NCBI RefSeq assembly: GCF_050389775.1
Contig: NZ_CP177144.1
Span: 620,001 to 684,000, forward strand
Length of the DNA stretch: 64,000 nt
Source: Marinibacterium sp050389775
GTDB taxonomy: Bacteria > Pseudomonadota > Alphaproteobacteria > Rhodobacterales > Rhodobacteraceae
Direction of reading: 5' to 3'
Positions 7,536 through 16,890 of the stretch are shown one piece after another; the first letter of the stretch is position 1, and the number at the start of each line of letters is the position of its first letter. Made by a program: the position numbers and the translations under genes. The notes under the pieces are model-generated. The model saw only the letters and a program-made list of their open reading frames with translations, had not been told where the DNA came from and ran no database searches.

Positions 7536-9616
7536 GCGGCTATGACGCCAACAAGGGCGGGCTTGGCTTCCAGACCGATCTCTTCGAAGGACAAGACCGG
7601 CGTGGTCAGCCCATGGGCCTGCATCACCGTGCGCAGGAACCGGCGCCGGCGCACCGGGGTGACCAGGGCGGCCGATACGCCACGCGCGGAAATGTCATTC
7701 AAACGCTCGCCAAGCGCCTTGGCCAGGCGGTTGAATTGTTCGGGCGGCAGCGCAACGTCGAGGCCCCCGGCGCCGGCGTCGACCTGGTGGGCGGCAAAGG
7801 TTTCCTCCCATTCCGGGGCCAGCTGGACCAGGGGGATCGTGCCGTCGGGACGTTTCAGATCGGCAACCAGCTGGAAACCCAGGCGCTGCCGGACAAGTTC
7901 GCAAATCCCTTCCGGCTGGGTGACCGTCAACCGCGCCTCGGCAATGGATTCGAGGATCAGAGGCAGGTTGCGGATCGACACGCGTTCATCGACCAGCAAC
8001 CGCAAGACCGCATGCAACGTGTCCATCGGCACCTTGTCCGGAATCAATTCGTCGATCAGCTTGCGGTTGGCCTCGCTTCGCGCCGGATCGCTCAGCCGGG
8101 TCAGTTCGGTCAGGATACGGCGCAGGGCCTTGAGCGTCAGCAGGCGGCCGAAGTTCGATTTGATGACCTCGAGCAGGTGGGTCGCCAGGATTTCGGGCGG
8201 CGTCACGATGGTGGCGCCGCTCATCGCGGCCTCGTCTTGCGTGGTCGGCGAAATCCACCGCGCAGGGGCACCGTAGACAGGTTCGGTAACGTCATGGCCG
8301 GGGGGCAGAGCATCTGGATTGTCGGGCAAGAGCGCCAGAACCATGTCAGGGTTCAACGCGCCGGTGGCCTGCTCGACACCCTGGATGCGGACGCGATAGG
8401 TTCCGACATCAAGCGCGGGCTGATCGGTCAGACGGATTTCGGGCAGGATGATACCGAAGGATGTGGCCACGTGCCGGCGCATGTTGGCGATCCGGGCATC
8501 CAGGCCCGTTCCCGGATCCAGAACCATGGCCACAAGGTCCGGCGCAAATTCGACGTGGATATCGTCGAGATCAAGGATGTCGCCCATCGGCTTGGCCTGG
8601 GCAGGGGTATTGGCGGCCTCGGCCTCTTCGGCGGCATCACGTTCCATCTGTCGTCGCCCGATCGCCCGCGCAGCCAGGGCCAGGATCGCGCCGCCGGCAA
8701 TGAACGGCAGGAAGGGTAGCCCCGGAACCAGCGCAAAGATCGCCATCAGCACGGCTACGGTCGACAAAGCGCCGGGGTATTTTCCAAGTTGAGAGAAAAT
8801 GGCGATATCGGTCGCGCCCTGGTTCCCCCCGCGCGCAAGCAGCAAGGCCGACGCGATGGAAATGATCACGGCCGGGATCTGGGTCACCAGACCGTCGCCG
8901 ACCGTGAGAATGGCGTAGGTTTCGAATGCCGCGCCGATGGGCATGTCGTGCACGACAAGCCCCATCGCCAAGCCCATGATAAGGTTCAGCAATGTGATCA
9001 ACAGACCGGCAATCGCGTCGCCCTTGACGAATTTCGACGCGCCGTCGAGCGAGCCGAAAAAGGTCGTTTCCTGTTGCTCCAGGGCCCGCCGCCTTTTTGC
9101 TTCGGCATGGTCGATGGCACCGGCGGACATGTCGCTGTCGATGGCCAGCTGCTTGCCGGGCATGCCATCCAGCGCAAAACGCGCGCCGACTTCGGCCATG
9201 CGGGCAGCGCCCTTGGTGATGACCATGAAATTGACAATCAGCAGGACGCCAAAAACGACGAGACCAAGAAACACGCTGCCGCCCATGATGAAGGCGGCGA
9301 AACCTTCGATGACGCCTCCGGCGGCGTCGGGGCCAGTATGACCCTGGCCAATGATCAACTTGGTCGAGGACACGTTGAGCGACAGCCGCAACATCAGCGA
9401 AGCCAAGAGCACAGTTGGAAACGCCGAAAAGTCGAGTGGCCGCTCGATGAAGAGCGTGACGGTGAAGATCAGGATGGCCAGGGAAAACGAACCGGCTAGA
9501 CCGATGTCGAGGATCCAGGCCGGCATCGGCAGGATCATCATGACGATCACGGTCATCAAAGCCAATGCCAGCAGGACTGTAGGGCTGAAGAGCGATTGAA
9601 GTGTCAACCTGGGCAT
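7532..9616 (-). CDS. flhA: Flagellar export gate protein FlhA
   Basis: FlhA (694 residues) has eight predicted N-terminal membrane segments, the FHIPEP-type signature (FPTVLLASLMLRLSLNVSST, then IEGFAAFIMGG), the charged cytoplasmic loop (ITKGAARMAEVGARFALDG), and a large C-terminal cytoplasmic domain that forms the nonameric export ring. The length is typical. The ATG lies 12 bp after the sltF stop. FlhA couples proton motive force to export of rod, hook and filament subunits. Confidence 0.97.
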   Translation of the reverse strand: MPRLTLQSLFSPTVLLALALMTVIVMMILPMPAWILDIGLAGSFSLAILIFTVTLFIERPLDFSAFPTVLLASLMLRLSLNVSSTKLIIGQGHTGPDAAGGVIEGFAAFIMGGSVFLGLVVFGVLLIVNFMVITKGAARMAEVGARFALDGMPGKQLAIDSDMSAGAIDHAEAKRRRALEQQETTFFGSLDGASKFVKGDAIAGLLITLLNLIMGLAMGLVVHDMPIGAAFETYAILTVGDGLVTQIPAVIISIASALLLARGGNQGATDIAIFSQLGKYPGALSTVAVLMAIFALVPGLPFLPFIAGGAILALAARAIGRRQMERDAAEEAEAANTPAQAKPMGDILDLDDIHVEFAPDLVAMVLDPGTGLDARIANMRRHVATSFGIILPEIRLTDQPALDVGTYRVRIQGVEQATGALNPDMVLALLPDNPDALPPGHDVTEPVYGAPARWISPTTQDEAAMSGATIVTPPEILATHLLEVIKSNFGRLLTLKALRRILTELTRLSDPARSEANRKLIDELIPDKVPMDTLHAVLRLLVDERVSIRNLPLILESIAEARLTVTQPEGICELVRQRLGFQLVADLKRPDGTIPLVQLAPEWEETFAAHQVDAGAGGLDVALPPEQFNRLAKALGERLNDISARGVSAALVTPVRRRRFLRTVMQAHGLTTPVLSFEEIGLEAKPALVGVIAA

Positions 9617-9628
9617 TTGTGTCCCCGT

Positions 9629-10333
9629 TCAGTCGAAACGAATGAAGGCGGATTGACCGCCAGCCAATGCCACGAGCGACCCCGGACTACGCCGGCCATG
9701 CGACACGTCGCCAATCAGGCTTCCCGGACCGGCACCAACCCGCCGGCGTCTGGTGGTATTGGGTGGCCCGTTTGGAATATCCAGCTTTGCGCGGATCTCG
9801 CGAAAGCGGTCCTTGTAGCGATCGGCGAACTTCTTGGTGCGAGAGTGATAGGCGCCAGCCGCGCTTTCCCAATCGCCGAACTCTTCAAACAGCTGGACCA
9901 GGAAGCGCGCGGCATACTGGGCGTTTGTTTCCGGGTCGAACATGTCTTCGATGGATACGAAGGCATCGCCGTGCCAGCGATAGTTGATCTGGAAACAACC
10001 AACATCGAAATTCCGCGCGCCGTTTTTGACTTGTTTGAAGGCAAAGGAAAGGGCGGCATCCTCGTTGTCGAACCAATAGCCCTTACCCGCAACGTTGATC
10101 GCCCAAGGCCATGGTTCCACATTGCCATCCCGATTTCGGCCGGTTTCAACCCGGGTCACGGCCTGCAGGACTTCAACAGGCACGCCCGTATGCCGCGATG
10201 CCCGGTCGGCCGCAGCATCACAATTGTTGCGTGCCGCCTCGACGGAATTGGCAGGCAAAACCGTCAGGGCAAGGGCCATCGTTTTGAGGAACGCACGCAA
10301 TTGCAGCGATACGTCGTAGCTTTGGGTTGGCAT
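9629..10333 (-). CDS. sltF: Flagellar-locus lytic transglycosylase, SltF-like
   Basis: The 234-residue protein has an N-terminal signal segment (LKTMALALTVLPANSVEA) and an SLT domain: catalytic Glu in VLQAVTRVETGRN, then NFDVGCFQINYRWHGDAF and AAGAYHSRTKKFADRY. Such enzymes cleave peptidoglycan to let the growing rod pass; in Rhodobacter sphaeroides SltF has this role because FlgJ there lacks a muramidase domain. The gene sits directly before flhA. The tail after about residue 185 is basic and Gly/Ser-rich, and could bind a rod partner. The family call is strong; the name SltF rests on context. Confidence 0.85.
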   Translation of the reverse strand: MPTQSYDVSLQLRAFLKTMALALTVLPANSVEAARNNCDAAADRASRHTGVPVEVLQAVTRVETGRNRDGNVEPWPWAINVAGKGYWFDNEDAALSFAFKQVKNGARNFDVGCFQINYRWHGDAFVSIEDMFDPETNAQYAARFLVQLFEEFGDWESAAGAYHSRTKKFADRYKDRFREIRAKLDIPNGPPNTTRRRRVGAGPGSLIGDVSHGRRSPGSLVALAGGQSAFIRFD

Positions 10334-10399
10334 TCTGCCAGGTCACTTTGATCTAATGTCACTCGATTGCGAGGCTAATCATAGTGGCTTGAGATTCGG

Positions 10400-12649
10400 T
10401 TACCGCGTGCCGGCATCGGCACCGACATCGAGCAACTCGATGTCCCTTCGAACGGCCTCGGATTGTTCGAGCAGTGATCGCGCTGCTTCCAGGGACAAAT
10501 CTTGCGGAGGCGTCGGGCCTTCGTTGAGCCGTTGCGATGCCGTCCGACGGGACGCATACGGCGTGCCTTCTTCCTCTCCTTCGGGGGCAGAAAGTCCTGC
10601 AAGCCATTCGGAACGCGCAGCTTCTTCTGGCGCATTCAGCGTTGCATAGATTTGTGCCGCTTCGGCGTGCAGACCACTTGCTCGCAGCGCCTCCGCTCTC
10701 AGCTCATCAACCTCAGCTCCGCTTCGCCCGACCAGCTCCAGCAATGCGCGTCGCGGTAATCCGGCATCGAGCGCCGCCTCTGCCCTCAGTGCCGAATAAC
10801 CATCGGGTTCTGCTTGTGCGAGTGGCCGATCGAGCAGAGCCAAAGCCGCTTCAGGAAAGCCCATATCAATGTAACGCTTGGACATCTGCATCTTCAAATC
10901 AACGGGCAGACCGGATCGTGCGTCGTTGGTCGCATCGAACGACAACTCCAGAAAGGTGAGATCATCGGCATTTTCGGTCAGGAGAGCCAGATTCTTATGC
11001 AGAAGGTCGCGGGCTTGCGACGCATCTGCTCCGGTTGGCTGGGAGAACGCCGCGGGAAAGTCACCCGCTAGCGCCAAGGCCAAGGAGTAGGCACGGGCCA
11101 TTTCGCTTCCCAACTCATCCCGACGCAATTCGAGAACATAGGATTCGAGCAACTGCACCGTTTCTGACGGCAAGGTTTCCCGGGTCTCGAAATGGCGTTC
11201 GACAAGCGTGATCAGAGCCTCAGGTGAGTCCTGAGAACCGCTATGTGCCACGTCTTCGACAAGATCGTCGGCCGTTTCCTCATCCCCGTTCAACCGCGCA
11301 ATCTCCGCTTCGGCCATCAGCATTGGTGTGTCTTTTTGCGGCGCGGATCGGTTGATGAGGCGCACAAGCAACTCTGCGGTTTCACTATCGCCGGCGTTCG
11401 TGAAACGCCTCAAGAGCCCCGGACCTATCAGACTGCGAATGTGGTTAGGCAATTCGACGAATGCGCGTATCACGGCGCCTGAGTTTACCTCATCCCGGGA
11501 TGACAGCGGGTTGGCATATACCGACCAGAGTGCAAGCACCGAGTCGCAGTGCAGTTGGTGATCGAACGGGTGCGGCTCCGGCAGATCGCCACTCTCCAGA
11601 AGACGCGACAGCGCCATCAAGGGTTCAAGATGTTTCGTGCTCGGGTCTAACCCCAACATCAATTGATGCGCCTCGGCGCCGAAACCGAAGTAGAGATAAG
11701 TCTTTGCCAAACCCATGATGTCCCGGTCCGACAGGTCGTCAAATTCTCCAGCCATTCGCGTTCGGAAGGCGCCGACCTGGTGGCCGAAAGGTCGATCATC
11801 GCCCCATCTGGTCAGATCGACAACGTCCGGATCCAGGCAATATGCCGAGTTCCCCGACAACGACATTCCTTCGAGTGCCGGTGTCATGTCACGATCTACG
11901 CTCGTGACAGCGCGGATGTTCAACGAAGTCGCCGGGTTTGGCGCCCCTTCATTGTTTTCCAAGCGCTGGCCGATATCGGTCAACGCCTGTGCATCCACCG
12001 CAACGAGGCCTTGGGTAGCCGCCCGGGAAATCTGCTCTTCAAGGATGCGCTCGGATTGCGTCAGATCTTCGGCTGAAGGTCCTTCATCGGTCGCCGCGGT
12101 TTCCACCGGGCTGCCGCCAATGACGGCCGACGCGCGATTCAACGATGAAATGGAGTTGGCCAACAACGCGCCCGGGGCAGTTTCGGGACCCAAAAGGGGA
12201 AACGGCACCGTTGGCGCCACCTCCGCATCCCGTTCTCCTTGGAGAGCTTGAGTTTCCACACCGATCCCGGTTTGGATCGGTTGTCCCTCGATAGCCTCGC
12301 CAATGTCGAGAACCAGATAATTTCCTTTCTCGACGAAACTGGAGACCGGGCAATTGCAAGCCAAGGCCAATTGCAGGACCCCACCGGAATCAGGCTGACT
12401 TAGCCCCTCCAATCGGGTCCTGGGGATCCGCGCGAAGACAGTGTCGGTGTTGAAATCAATATCGGCGTTGTCGACGATCAACTGCGCCATGGACCCATCC
12501 TGAGCAAAGCGCCACGGGGTATCGTCAGGCAAACGGATGACAAGCCGGGTGAAATCGGCGTGTTCACCCGACCTGACATCCAGCGTCTGAGCACAGCCAA
12601 GGCCCGCCCAAGCTGCCAGAACAGCCCCAAAGAACAGCCTGTGGATCAT
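10400..12649 (-). CDS. Exported AMIN-like/helical-repeat protein in the motor operon (possible MotC-type partner)
   Basis: This 749-residue protein has a signal peptide (FFGAVLAAWAGLGCAQ) and an N-terminal beta domain (about 20-125) that reads like an AMIN domain (SGEHADFTRLVIRLPDDTPW, then FVEKGNYLVLDI). An acidic linker follows, then about 450 residues of TPR-like Ala/Leu/Glu helices. Its start overlaps the motA stop by 4 bp, so it is translated with the stator. AMIN domains generally bind peptidoglycan or envelope polymers. A motE gene lies two genes upstream but no recognisable motC is present; a stator-anchoring or MotC-like role is inferred, not shown. Confidence 0.65.
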   Translation of the reverse strand: MIHRLFFGAVLAAWAGLGCAQTLDVRSGEHADFTRLVIRLPDDTPWRFAQDGSMAQLIVDNADIDFNTDTVFARIPRTRLEGLSQPDSGGVLQLALACNCPVSSFVEKGNYLVLDIGEAIEGQPIQTGIGVETQALQGERDAEVAPTVPFPLLGPETAPGALLANSISSLNRASAVIGGSPVETAATDEGPSAEDLTQSERILEEQISRAATQGLVAVDAQALTDIGQRLENNEGAPNPATSLNIRAVTSVDRDMTPALEGMSLSGNSAYCLDPDVVDLTRWGDDRPFGHQVGAFRTRMAGEFDDLSDRDIMGLAKTYLYFGFGAEAHQLMLGLDPSTKHLEPLMALSRLLESGDLPEPHPFDHQLHCDSVLALWSVYANPLSSRDEVNSGAVIRAFVELPNHIRSLIGPGLLRRFTNAGDSETAELLVRLINRSAPQKDTPMLMAEAEIARLNGDEETADDLVEDVAHSGSQDSPEALITLVERHFETRETLPSETVQLLESYVLELRRDELGSEMARAYSLALALAGDFPAAFSQPTGADASQARDLLHKNLALLTENADDLTFLELSFDATNDARSGLPVDLKMQMSKRYIDMGFPEAALALLDRPLAQAEPDGYSALRAEAALDAGLPRRALLELVGRSGAEVDELRAEALRASGLHAEAAQIYATLNAPEEAARSEWLAGLSAPEGEEEGTPYASRRTASQRLNEGPTPPQDLSLEAARSLLEQSEAVRRDIELLDVGADAGTR

Positions 12650-13515
12650 GCCGCGTCCTGTTTCACCGCTTTCAGGGCTTCTTCGAGTTCCGAGAAATTG
12701 GGCCGGTAATGATGGGGCGTGTTCTGGCGTCCGACCTCGATGCAGATTGGCGGAGCATGGTTGTGCAGGTTGGCCACCAGGACTTCGCGGATCAGCTGGT
12801 AGAAATGCCCGTCCTCTTCGACCACCGTCTTCACCTTGGCCGCGAAAGGGCCAACGATGCCATAGGCCAGGAACACGCCCAGGAAAGTCCCGACCAGCGC
12901 GCCACCGATCAGCTTGCCCAGGATCTCGGGCGGCTGGTCGATCGAGCCCATGGTCTTGATCACGCCCAGAACGGCGGCAACGATTCCCAGGGCCGGCAGG
13001 CCGTCGGCTACGGTCTGCAGGGCATGGCTGGAATGCAGCGCATGGTGCAGCGTGTTCTCGATGCGCTTCTCGAGCACTTCCTCGACCTGGTGCGGATCGT
13101 CGTAATTCATCGAAGCCGACCGCAACGTGTCCGAGATCAGTTCGACCGCCTCGTGGTCATCCCGGATCTTGGGATACTTGCCGAACAGGTCGGAATTCTC
13201 AGGATCTTCGATATGCGCTTCCAGCGAAACCGGGTTCTGGCGGGCGATCCGGATCAGGGAAAACAGCAGGCACAGCAGGTCCCTGTAGTCATCCGGCTTC
13301 CACTTCGGCCCCTTGAAGACCTTGCCGATATCCTTGCCCGTCTGCTTGACCGCGCCCAGATCATTACTGATCAGAAAGGCCCCAACGGCCGCACCACCGA
13401 TCATCATCATCTCGAACGGCAGGGATTTCAGAATGATCGTCAGCTTGCCCCCGGCGAGCAGATAGCCCCCGAAGACCATAACGAAAATCACGACAATGCC
13501 GATCAACCCGAACAT
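12646..13515 (-). CDS. motA: Flagellar stator protein MotA
   Basis: MotA (289 residues) has the family order: two N-terminal membrane helices, a large cytoplasmic domain with the charged region (LLCLLFSLIRIARQNPVSLE), then two more helices (VADGLPALGIVAAVLGVIKT and IGGALVGTFLGVFLAYGIVG) with the conserved Pro at the proton path. It makes the 5:2 MotA:MotB stator. motB is 25 kb away under its own CtrA-like box. Upstream, a 73-bp gap separates motA from motE and contains a TTAA/TTAG pair at N8 spacing, one base off the CtrA consensus. Confidence 0.96.
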   Translation of the reverse strand: MFGLIGIVVIFVMVFGGYLLAGGKLTIILKSLPFEMMMIGGAAVGAFLISNDLGAVKQTGKDIGKVFKGPKWKPDDYRDLLCLLFSLIRIARQNPVSLEAHIEDPENSDLFGKYPKIRDDHEAVELISDTLRSASMNYDDPHQVEEVLEKRIENTLHHALHSSHALQTVADGLPALGIVAAVLGVIKTMGSIDQPPEILGKLIGGALVGTFLGVFLAYGIVGPFAAKVKTVVEEDGHFYQLIREVLVANLHNHAPPICIEVGRQNTPHHYRPNFSELEEALKAVKQDAA

Positions 13516-13588
13516 GTTCTGCCTCTTGGATTCTTGCCTCGGGGCCAGATTGGACCCATGACCTTAAGAATTCGCTTAGCCGCGAAAG

Positions 13589-14224
13589 TTACTCGGTCGG
13601 CGCCTGCGCATTTCGCCCGGCCATGACGACGCTGATCGTGTAAGCCGCTTCGGCGCTGAGCCCGGTCATGATCTGGGCGGCCGCCTCGGGCCGCATGCGG
13701 GCCAGGAAACCGGCCGCGAATTCCGGCGCCATTTCCTCGAAAAGCGCCGCGGCCTCCTTGGGCTTCATCGTTTCGTACACCACGGTCAGTCGGGCGATAT
13801 CTTTCTCGACCGCCCCATCCGCCAGGGCCAGCGTCTCGCGCAGGGCGGTTTCCGCCCTGACCAGCGCCTGAAGCTTTTCCGTCACCGCCTTGTCCGCAAT
13901 TTCAAGCGCATGGGCCCGCTCTTCGATCAGACGTTCGCGCTCGGTCAGCCGCGCCTCGCGCTCGCGAAAGGCAGTCAGCATGTCCTGTAGCCCCGCCCGG
14001 TCAGACATAGCCTGGGCCGGCTCGCCGGCTTTGGCCATGTGCATGTCCTTGTCCGCGGCATGCGGTTTGGTCGTACCCTCTTTGTTCCCTTCGGCCTTGG
14101 CCATCGCCGGGGCTGCTTCGAACACCAGGCGCAAAACGCCCGAACCGATCAGCAGCGTGGCAATCATCAACAGCGAACCGCCACGGGACCGCAGGATCCT
14201 GGGTTTGCGAATCTTGCCCATCAT
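13589..14224 (-). CDS. motE: MotE-like periplasmic motility protein
   Basis: The 211-residue protein has an N-terminal signal/anchor (SLLMIATLLIGSGVLRLVFE), a long coiled coil (about 80-140, REREARLTERERLIEERAHA) and a C-terminal MgtE_N-like helical domain (YETMKPKEAAALFEEMAPEF, then MRPEAAAQIMTGLSAE). This matches MotE of rhizobia, the chaperone of the periplasmic MotC. It overlaps the upstream gene by 4 bp and precedes motA. In rhizobia its client MotC is adjacent; here the only large exported neighbour is the AMIN/helical-repeat protein. Confidence 0.85.
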   Translation of the reverse strand: MMGKIRKPRILRSRGGSLLMIATLLIGSGVLRLVFEAAPAMAKAEGNKEGTTKPHAADKDMHMAKAGEPAQAMSDRAGLQDMLTAFREREARLTERERLIEERAHALEIADKAVTEKLQALVRAETALRETLALADGAVEKDIARLTVVYETMKPKEAAALFEEMAPEFAAGFLARMRPEAAAQIMTGLSAEAAYTISVVMAGRNAQAPTE

Positions 14225-14646
14225 GCCGCCCCCTTCCGTTCGGCCGAATGACGCATGAACATCGGCTCTGTCGACCGTTCAGCCTGTTCTGTCGCGGGTG
14301 TCTCGGGCTTTTCAGACGGGCCCGCCGCTGGTGCAGTCGATTCGGGTGCTGACCTGGGTTCCTCGGACAGATCGTGCATCGAGGCCATCATCAGCTCCAG
14401 CCGCTGGGCCACGGCCTCGGCCCTGTGCGTCAGATCGGCAAGGGCTTCGGTCGATGACCCCGAGGCCGATTGCGCTTGGGTCAGCGCCTTGCTGAGATCG
14501 TCAACCTGCGCCGACAGCACGGCAACCGCGCCGCCCACGCCTTTTTCCAGGTCGTTGAACCGGGTCAGCCGCCGGGCCAGGACAAAACAATAGAACCCCG
14601 CTCCCAACGCACCCGCCACCAGCAGGATATCGGCTATGAACTCCAC
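14221..14646 (-). CDS. Single-pass membrane protein between fliL and motE, function unknown
   Basis: This 141-residue protein has one N-terminal membrane helix (IADILLVAGALGAGFYCFVL), a coiled coil at about 35-90 (LEKGVGGAVAVLSAQVDDLS) and a disordered Pro/Glu/Ser-rich tail ending in ERKGAA. The start is GTG, selected because AGGAG lies 6 bp upstream and fits the operon spacing after fliL. It overlaps motE by 4 bp. The topology resembles small motor-operon proteins of other alphaproteobacteria, but I do not recognise the family. A role in stator or basal-body assembly is implied only by context. Confidence 0.75.
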   Translation of the reverse strand: MEFIADILLVAGALGAGFYCFVLARRLTRFNDLEKGVGGAVAVLSAQVDDLSKALTQAQSASGSSTEALADLTHRAEAVAQRLELMMASMHDLSEEPRSAPESTAPAAGPSEKPETPATEQAERSTEPMFMRHSAERKGAA

Positions 14647-14655
14647 ATCTGTCTC

Positions 14656-15153
14656 CTAATTCAGAACAAATTCCATGATGAGCAGGTCGCGCACCATGTC
14701 GCGGCCGGTCACGATCTGGATGCGCCGCAGCATCTGCGCGCGCAGCCGCGTCAGGGCCATCGGGTCTTCGATGTCGGACACTTCCAACGCCCTGAGATAG
14801 CCGTTCAGCACATCGACGATCCGCGGCAGAAGCACCTCGACATCGTCCTTGTAGGCCTTGCTGACCTCCAGCTCGGCCGAGAATCGCAGGAGCAGCCGGC
14901 GCCCGCCGCCGGTGAAGGAAATCACCATGCCCGGCACCGAGATGAACTGGATGTCGTCGGTCGGCACGACGTCGAGCTCTTCCTCGACATGCTCTTCCGC
15001 GACCTCGGCCTTGGGCCCGAAGGGCAGCATGCCCGAACTGGCCGCGAAAAAGCCGCCGCCACCCCCGACCAGGGCCAGCACGAGGCCGATGATCAGCGGC
15101 CCCTTGCCGCCTTTCTTGGGCTCTTCCGTCGGTTCTGCGGCAGCGTCCGTCAT
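14656..15153 (-). CDS. fliL: Flagellar basal-body protein FliL (paralogue 2)
   Basis: FliL (165 residues) has a short cytoplasmic start, one membrane helix (GPLIIGLVLALVGGGGGFFA), an acidic linker, and the FliL domain (RRLLLRFSAELEVS, IVDVLNGYLRALEVSDIEDP, then the terminal VRDLLIMEFVLN). The ATG at 15153 is preferred over one at 15186 because GGGAAGG lies just upstream of it. It begins the long leftward motor/export operon and diverges from fliF. A CtrA-like box lies 46 bp before the start. FliL rings clamp the stator around MotB. Confidence 0.93.
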   Translation of the reverse strand: MTDAAAEPTEEPKKGGKGPLIIGLVLALVGGGGGFFAASSGMLPFGPKAEVAEEHVEEELDVVPTDDIQFISVPGMVISFTGGGRRLLLRFSAELEVSKAYKDDVEVLLPRIVDVLNGYLRALEVSDIEDPMALTRLRAQMLRRIQIVTGRDMVRDLLIMEFVLN

Positions 15154-15199
15154 GCGCCTTCCCTCGTTGATCTGCCCCCCTGTCATAGCCCGAGAGGGA

Positions 15200-15214
15200 C
15201 TAACCGATTGTTAA
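15200..15214. promoter_or_regulatory. CtrA-like box between fliL and fliF (7 of 8)
   Basis: CTAA-N7-TTAA, matching 7 of 8 bases of the CtrA consensus TTAA-N7-TTAA, in the 120-bp divergent region. It is 46 bp before the fliL ATG and 59 bp before the fliF GTG, so one site could serve both operons. Confidence 0.6.
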
Positions 15215-15273
15215 GCGAGATCGTTCAAAGATGGCTCAATCCCGACAGGACGTCGGGCAGGACGGAGGTTGAC

Positions 15274-16890
15274 GTGCAGCAGATATTGGGCGCCTGGGCA
15301 GGGCTGGACCCGCGGAAGCGAATCATGGTGGTCGTGACGACGCTTCTGGTTACCGCAACGCTCTTTGCCATGAGCAAACTGGCCTCGCGGCCGAACATGG
15401 CGCTGTTATATGCCGGGCTCGACAGCTCGGCGGCCGGGGATGTCGTGCGCGCGCTCGATCAGCAGGGCGTGCAATACCAGGTGCGCGGCGATTCGATCTA
15501 TGTGCCCATGCGCGACCGCGATGCGCTGCGGATGACCCTCGCCGGCGATGGCCTGCCTGCGACCGGTGGCCGCGGTTACGAATTGCTCGACGGGCTCTCG
15601 GGCTTTGGCACGACGTCGCAGATGTTCGATGCCGCCTATTGGCGCGCCAAGGAAGGCGAGCTCGCCCGGACCATCGTCGGCAGCCCGCATATCGCCCAGG
15701 CCCGCGTGCACATCGCCAATGGCTCCAGCAACCCGTTCCAGCGCAGCGTGACCCCCACGGCCTCGATCGCCGTCGTGCCGACGGGCGGCCCGATTTCGGC
15801 CGAACAGGCCCAGGCTTTGCGATTCCTCGTGGCTTCGGCGGTTGCAGGGCTGGATATCGCCGATGTGGCGGTCATAGATTCCAACGGCAAGGTCGTCGGC
15901 GCCACCGAAGAGGCCGCCTCGGCCAGCGGCGCCCAGGACCGCGCCGAGCAGCTGCGGGAAAAGGTGTTGCGCCTGATCGAGGCCCGGGTCGGGCGGGGCA
16001 ACGCGGTTGTCGAAGTGTCGGTCGACACCGTGACCGAAACCGAATCCATCCGCGAACGGCGGTTCGACCCCGACGGCCGGGTGGCCATCAGCACCGATAC
16101 CGAAGAGCGCTCGAATACCTCGTCCGAAACCAACGGCGCGGTGACCGTGGCCTCGAACCTGCCCGATGGCGATGCGGCCAATGGCGGATCGGGCCAGGCC
16201 GAGACCAGCGAAACCCGCGAGCGCATCAACTACGAAGTGTCCGAGGTCGAACGCGAGGTGCTGCGCAGCCCGGGGGCCGTGCGCCGGCTGACCATCGCGG
16301 TCCTGGTCAACAACCTGGTCGTTCCCGACGCCAGCGGCGCGGCGCAATCGGTGCCCCGCGAGGATGCCGAACTGGAAGCCCTGCGCGAACTGGTGGCCTC
16401 GGCCGTGGGCTATGACGAATCGCGCGGCGATGTCATCACGCTGAAGGCCATGGAGCTGCCCGCCGTCGAACCCGAGGGCACCAGCGTTGCCGGGAAATCG
16501 CTGTTCGATCTGACCGGTGCCGACATCATGCAACTGGCCCAGGTCGGCATCCTGGCCCTTGTGGCCCTGGCCCTGGGCCTGTTTGTCGTGCGCCCGATCC
16601 TGGCCGCGCCGGGCGGCGCGCCCGGCCTGCCGATGGAACCGGCCCCCGCCCTGCCCCCGGCCGAGGAAGACGATTATGCCGGCGCCGCCCTGAACGGCGA
16701 GATCGACGGCGGCTCGGACGGGTTTCTGCCGCCCCTGATGGGCGGGATGGACGATGGGATCGGCGGGCTGCCCCCGCTGGACGGCAGCGACGAATCGGCG
16801 GCCGACCGTCTGCGCAACCTGATCGGGGAACGCCAGGACGAAACCATCGAAATCCTGCGCAACTGGCTTGAAGACGAGGAGAACGCCTGA
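15274..16890 (+). CDS. fliF: Flagellar MS-ring protein FliF
   Basis: FliF (538 residues) starts at a GTG with GGAGG 5 bp upstream. It has an N-terminal membrane helix (IMVVVTTLLVTATLFAM), the YscJ/FliF ring motif (LLYAGLDSSAAGDVVRAL, then YWRAKEGELARTIVGSPHIA), a second ring-building domain, a disordered Ser/Glu region, and a second membrane helix near residue 420 (IMQLAQVGILALVALALGLF). The C-terminal segment (ADRLRNLIGERQDETIEILRNW) is the FliG-binding tail. fliG itself is not next to it; fliH follows with a 1-bp overlap. Confidence 0.96.
   Translation: MQQILGAWAGLDPRKRIMVVVTTLLVTATLFAMSKLASRPNMALLYAGLDSSAAGDVVRALDQQGVQYQVRGDSIYVPMRDRDALRMTLAGDGLPATGGRGYELLDGLSGFGTTSQMFDAAYWRAKEGELARTIVGSPHIAQARVHIANGSSNPFQRSVTPTASIAVVPTGGPISAEQAQALRFLVASAVAGLDIADVAVIDSNGKVVGATEEAASASGAQDRAEQLREKVLRLIEARVGRGNAVVEVSVDTVTETESIRERRFDPDGRVAISTDTEERSNTSSETNGAVTVASNLPDGDAANGGSGQAETSETRERINYEVSEVEREVLRSPGAVRRLTIAVLVNNLVVPDASGAAQSVPREDAELEALRELVASAVGYDESRGDVITLKAMELPAVEPEGTSVAGKSLFDLTGADIMQLAQVGILALVALALGLFVVRPILAAPGGAPGLPMEPAPALPPAEEDDYAGAALNGEIDGGSDGFLPPLMGGMDDGIGGLPPLDGSDESAADRLRNLIGERQDETIEILRNWLEDEENA

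Noticed and set aside
6720..8276. 518-codon plus-strand frame opposite flhA and fliR
   Set aside because: Antisense shadow of firmly identified export-gate genes; composition is typical of complement reading.
13564..13580. TTAA/TTAG pair before motA as a CtrA box
   Set aside because: Spacing is N8, not N7, and one half is degenerate; kept only as a remark.
14470..15273. Long N-terminal extension of fliF reaching back over fliL
   Set aside because: The frame is open but antisense to fliL; GTG 15274 has GGAGG and gives the normal FliF N-terminus.
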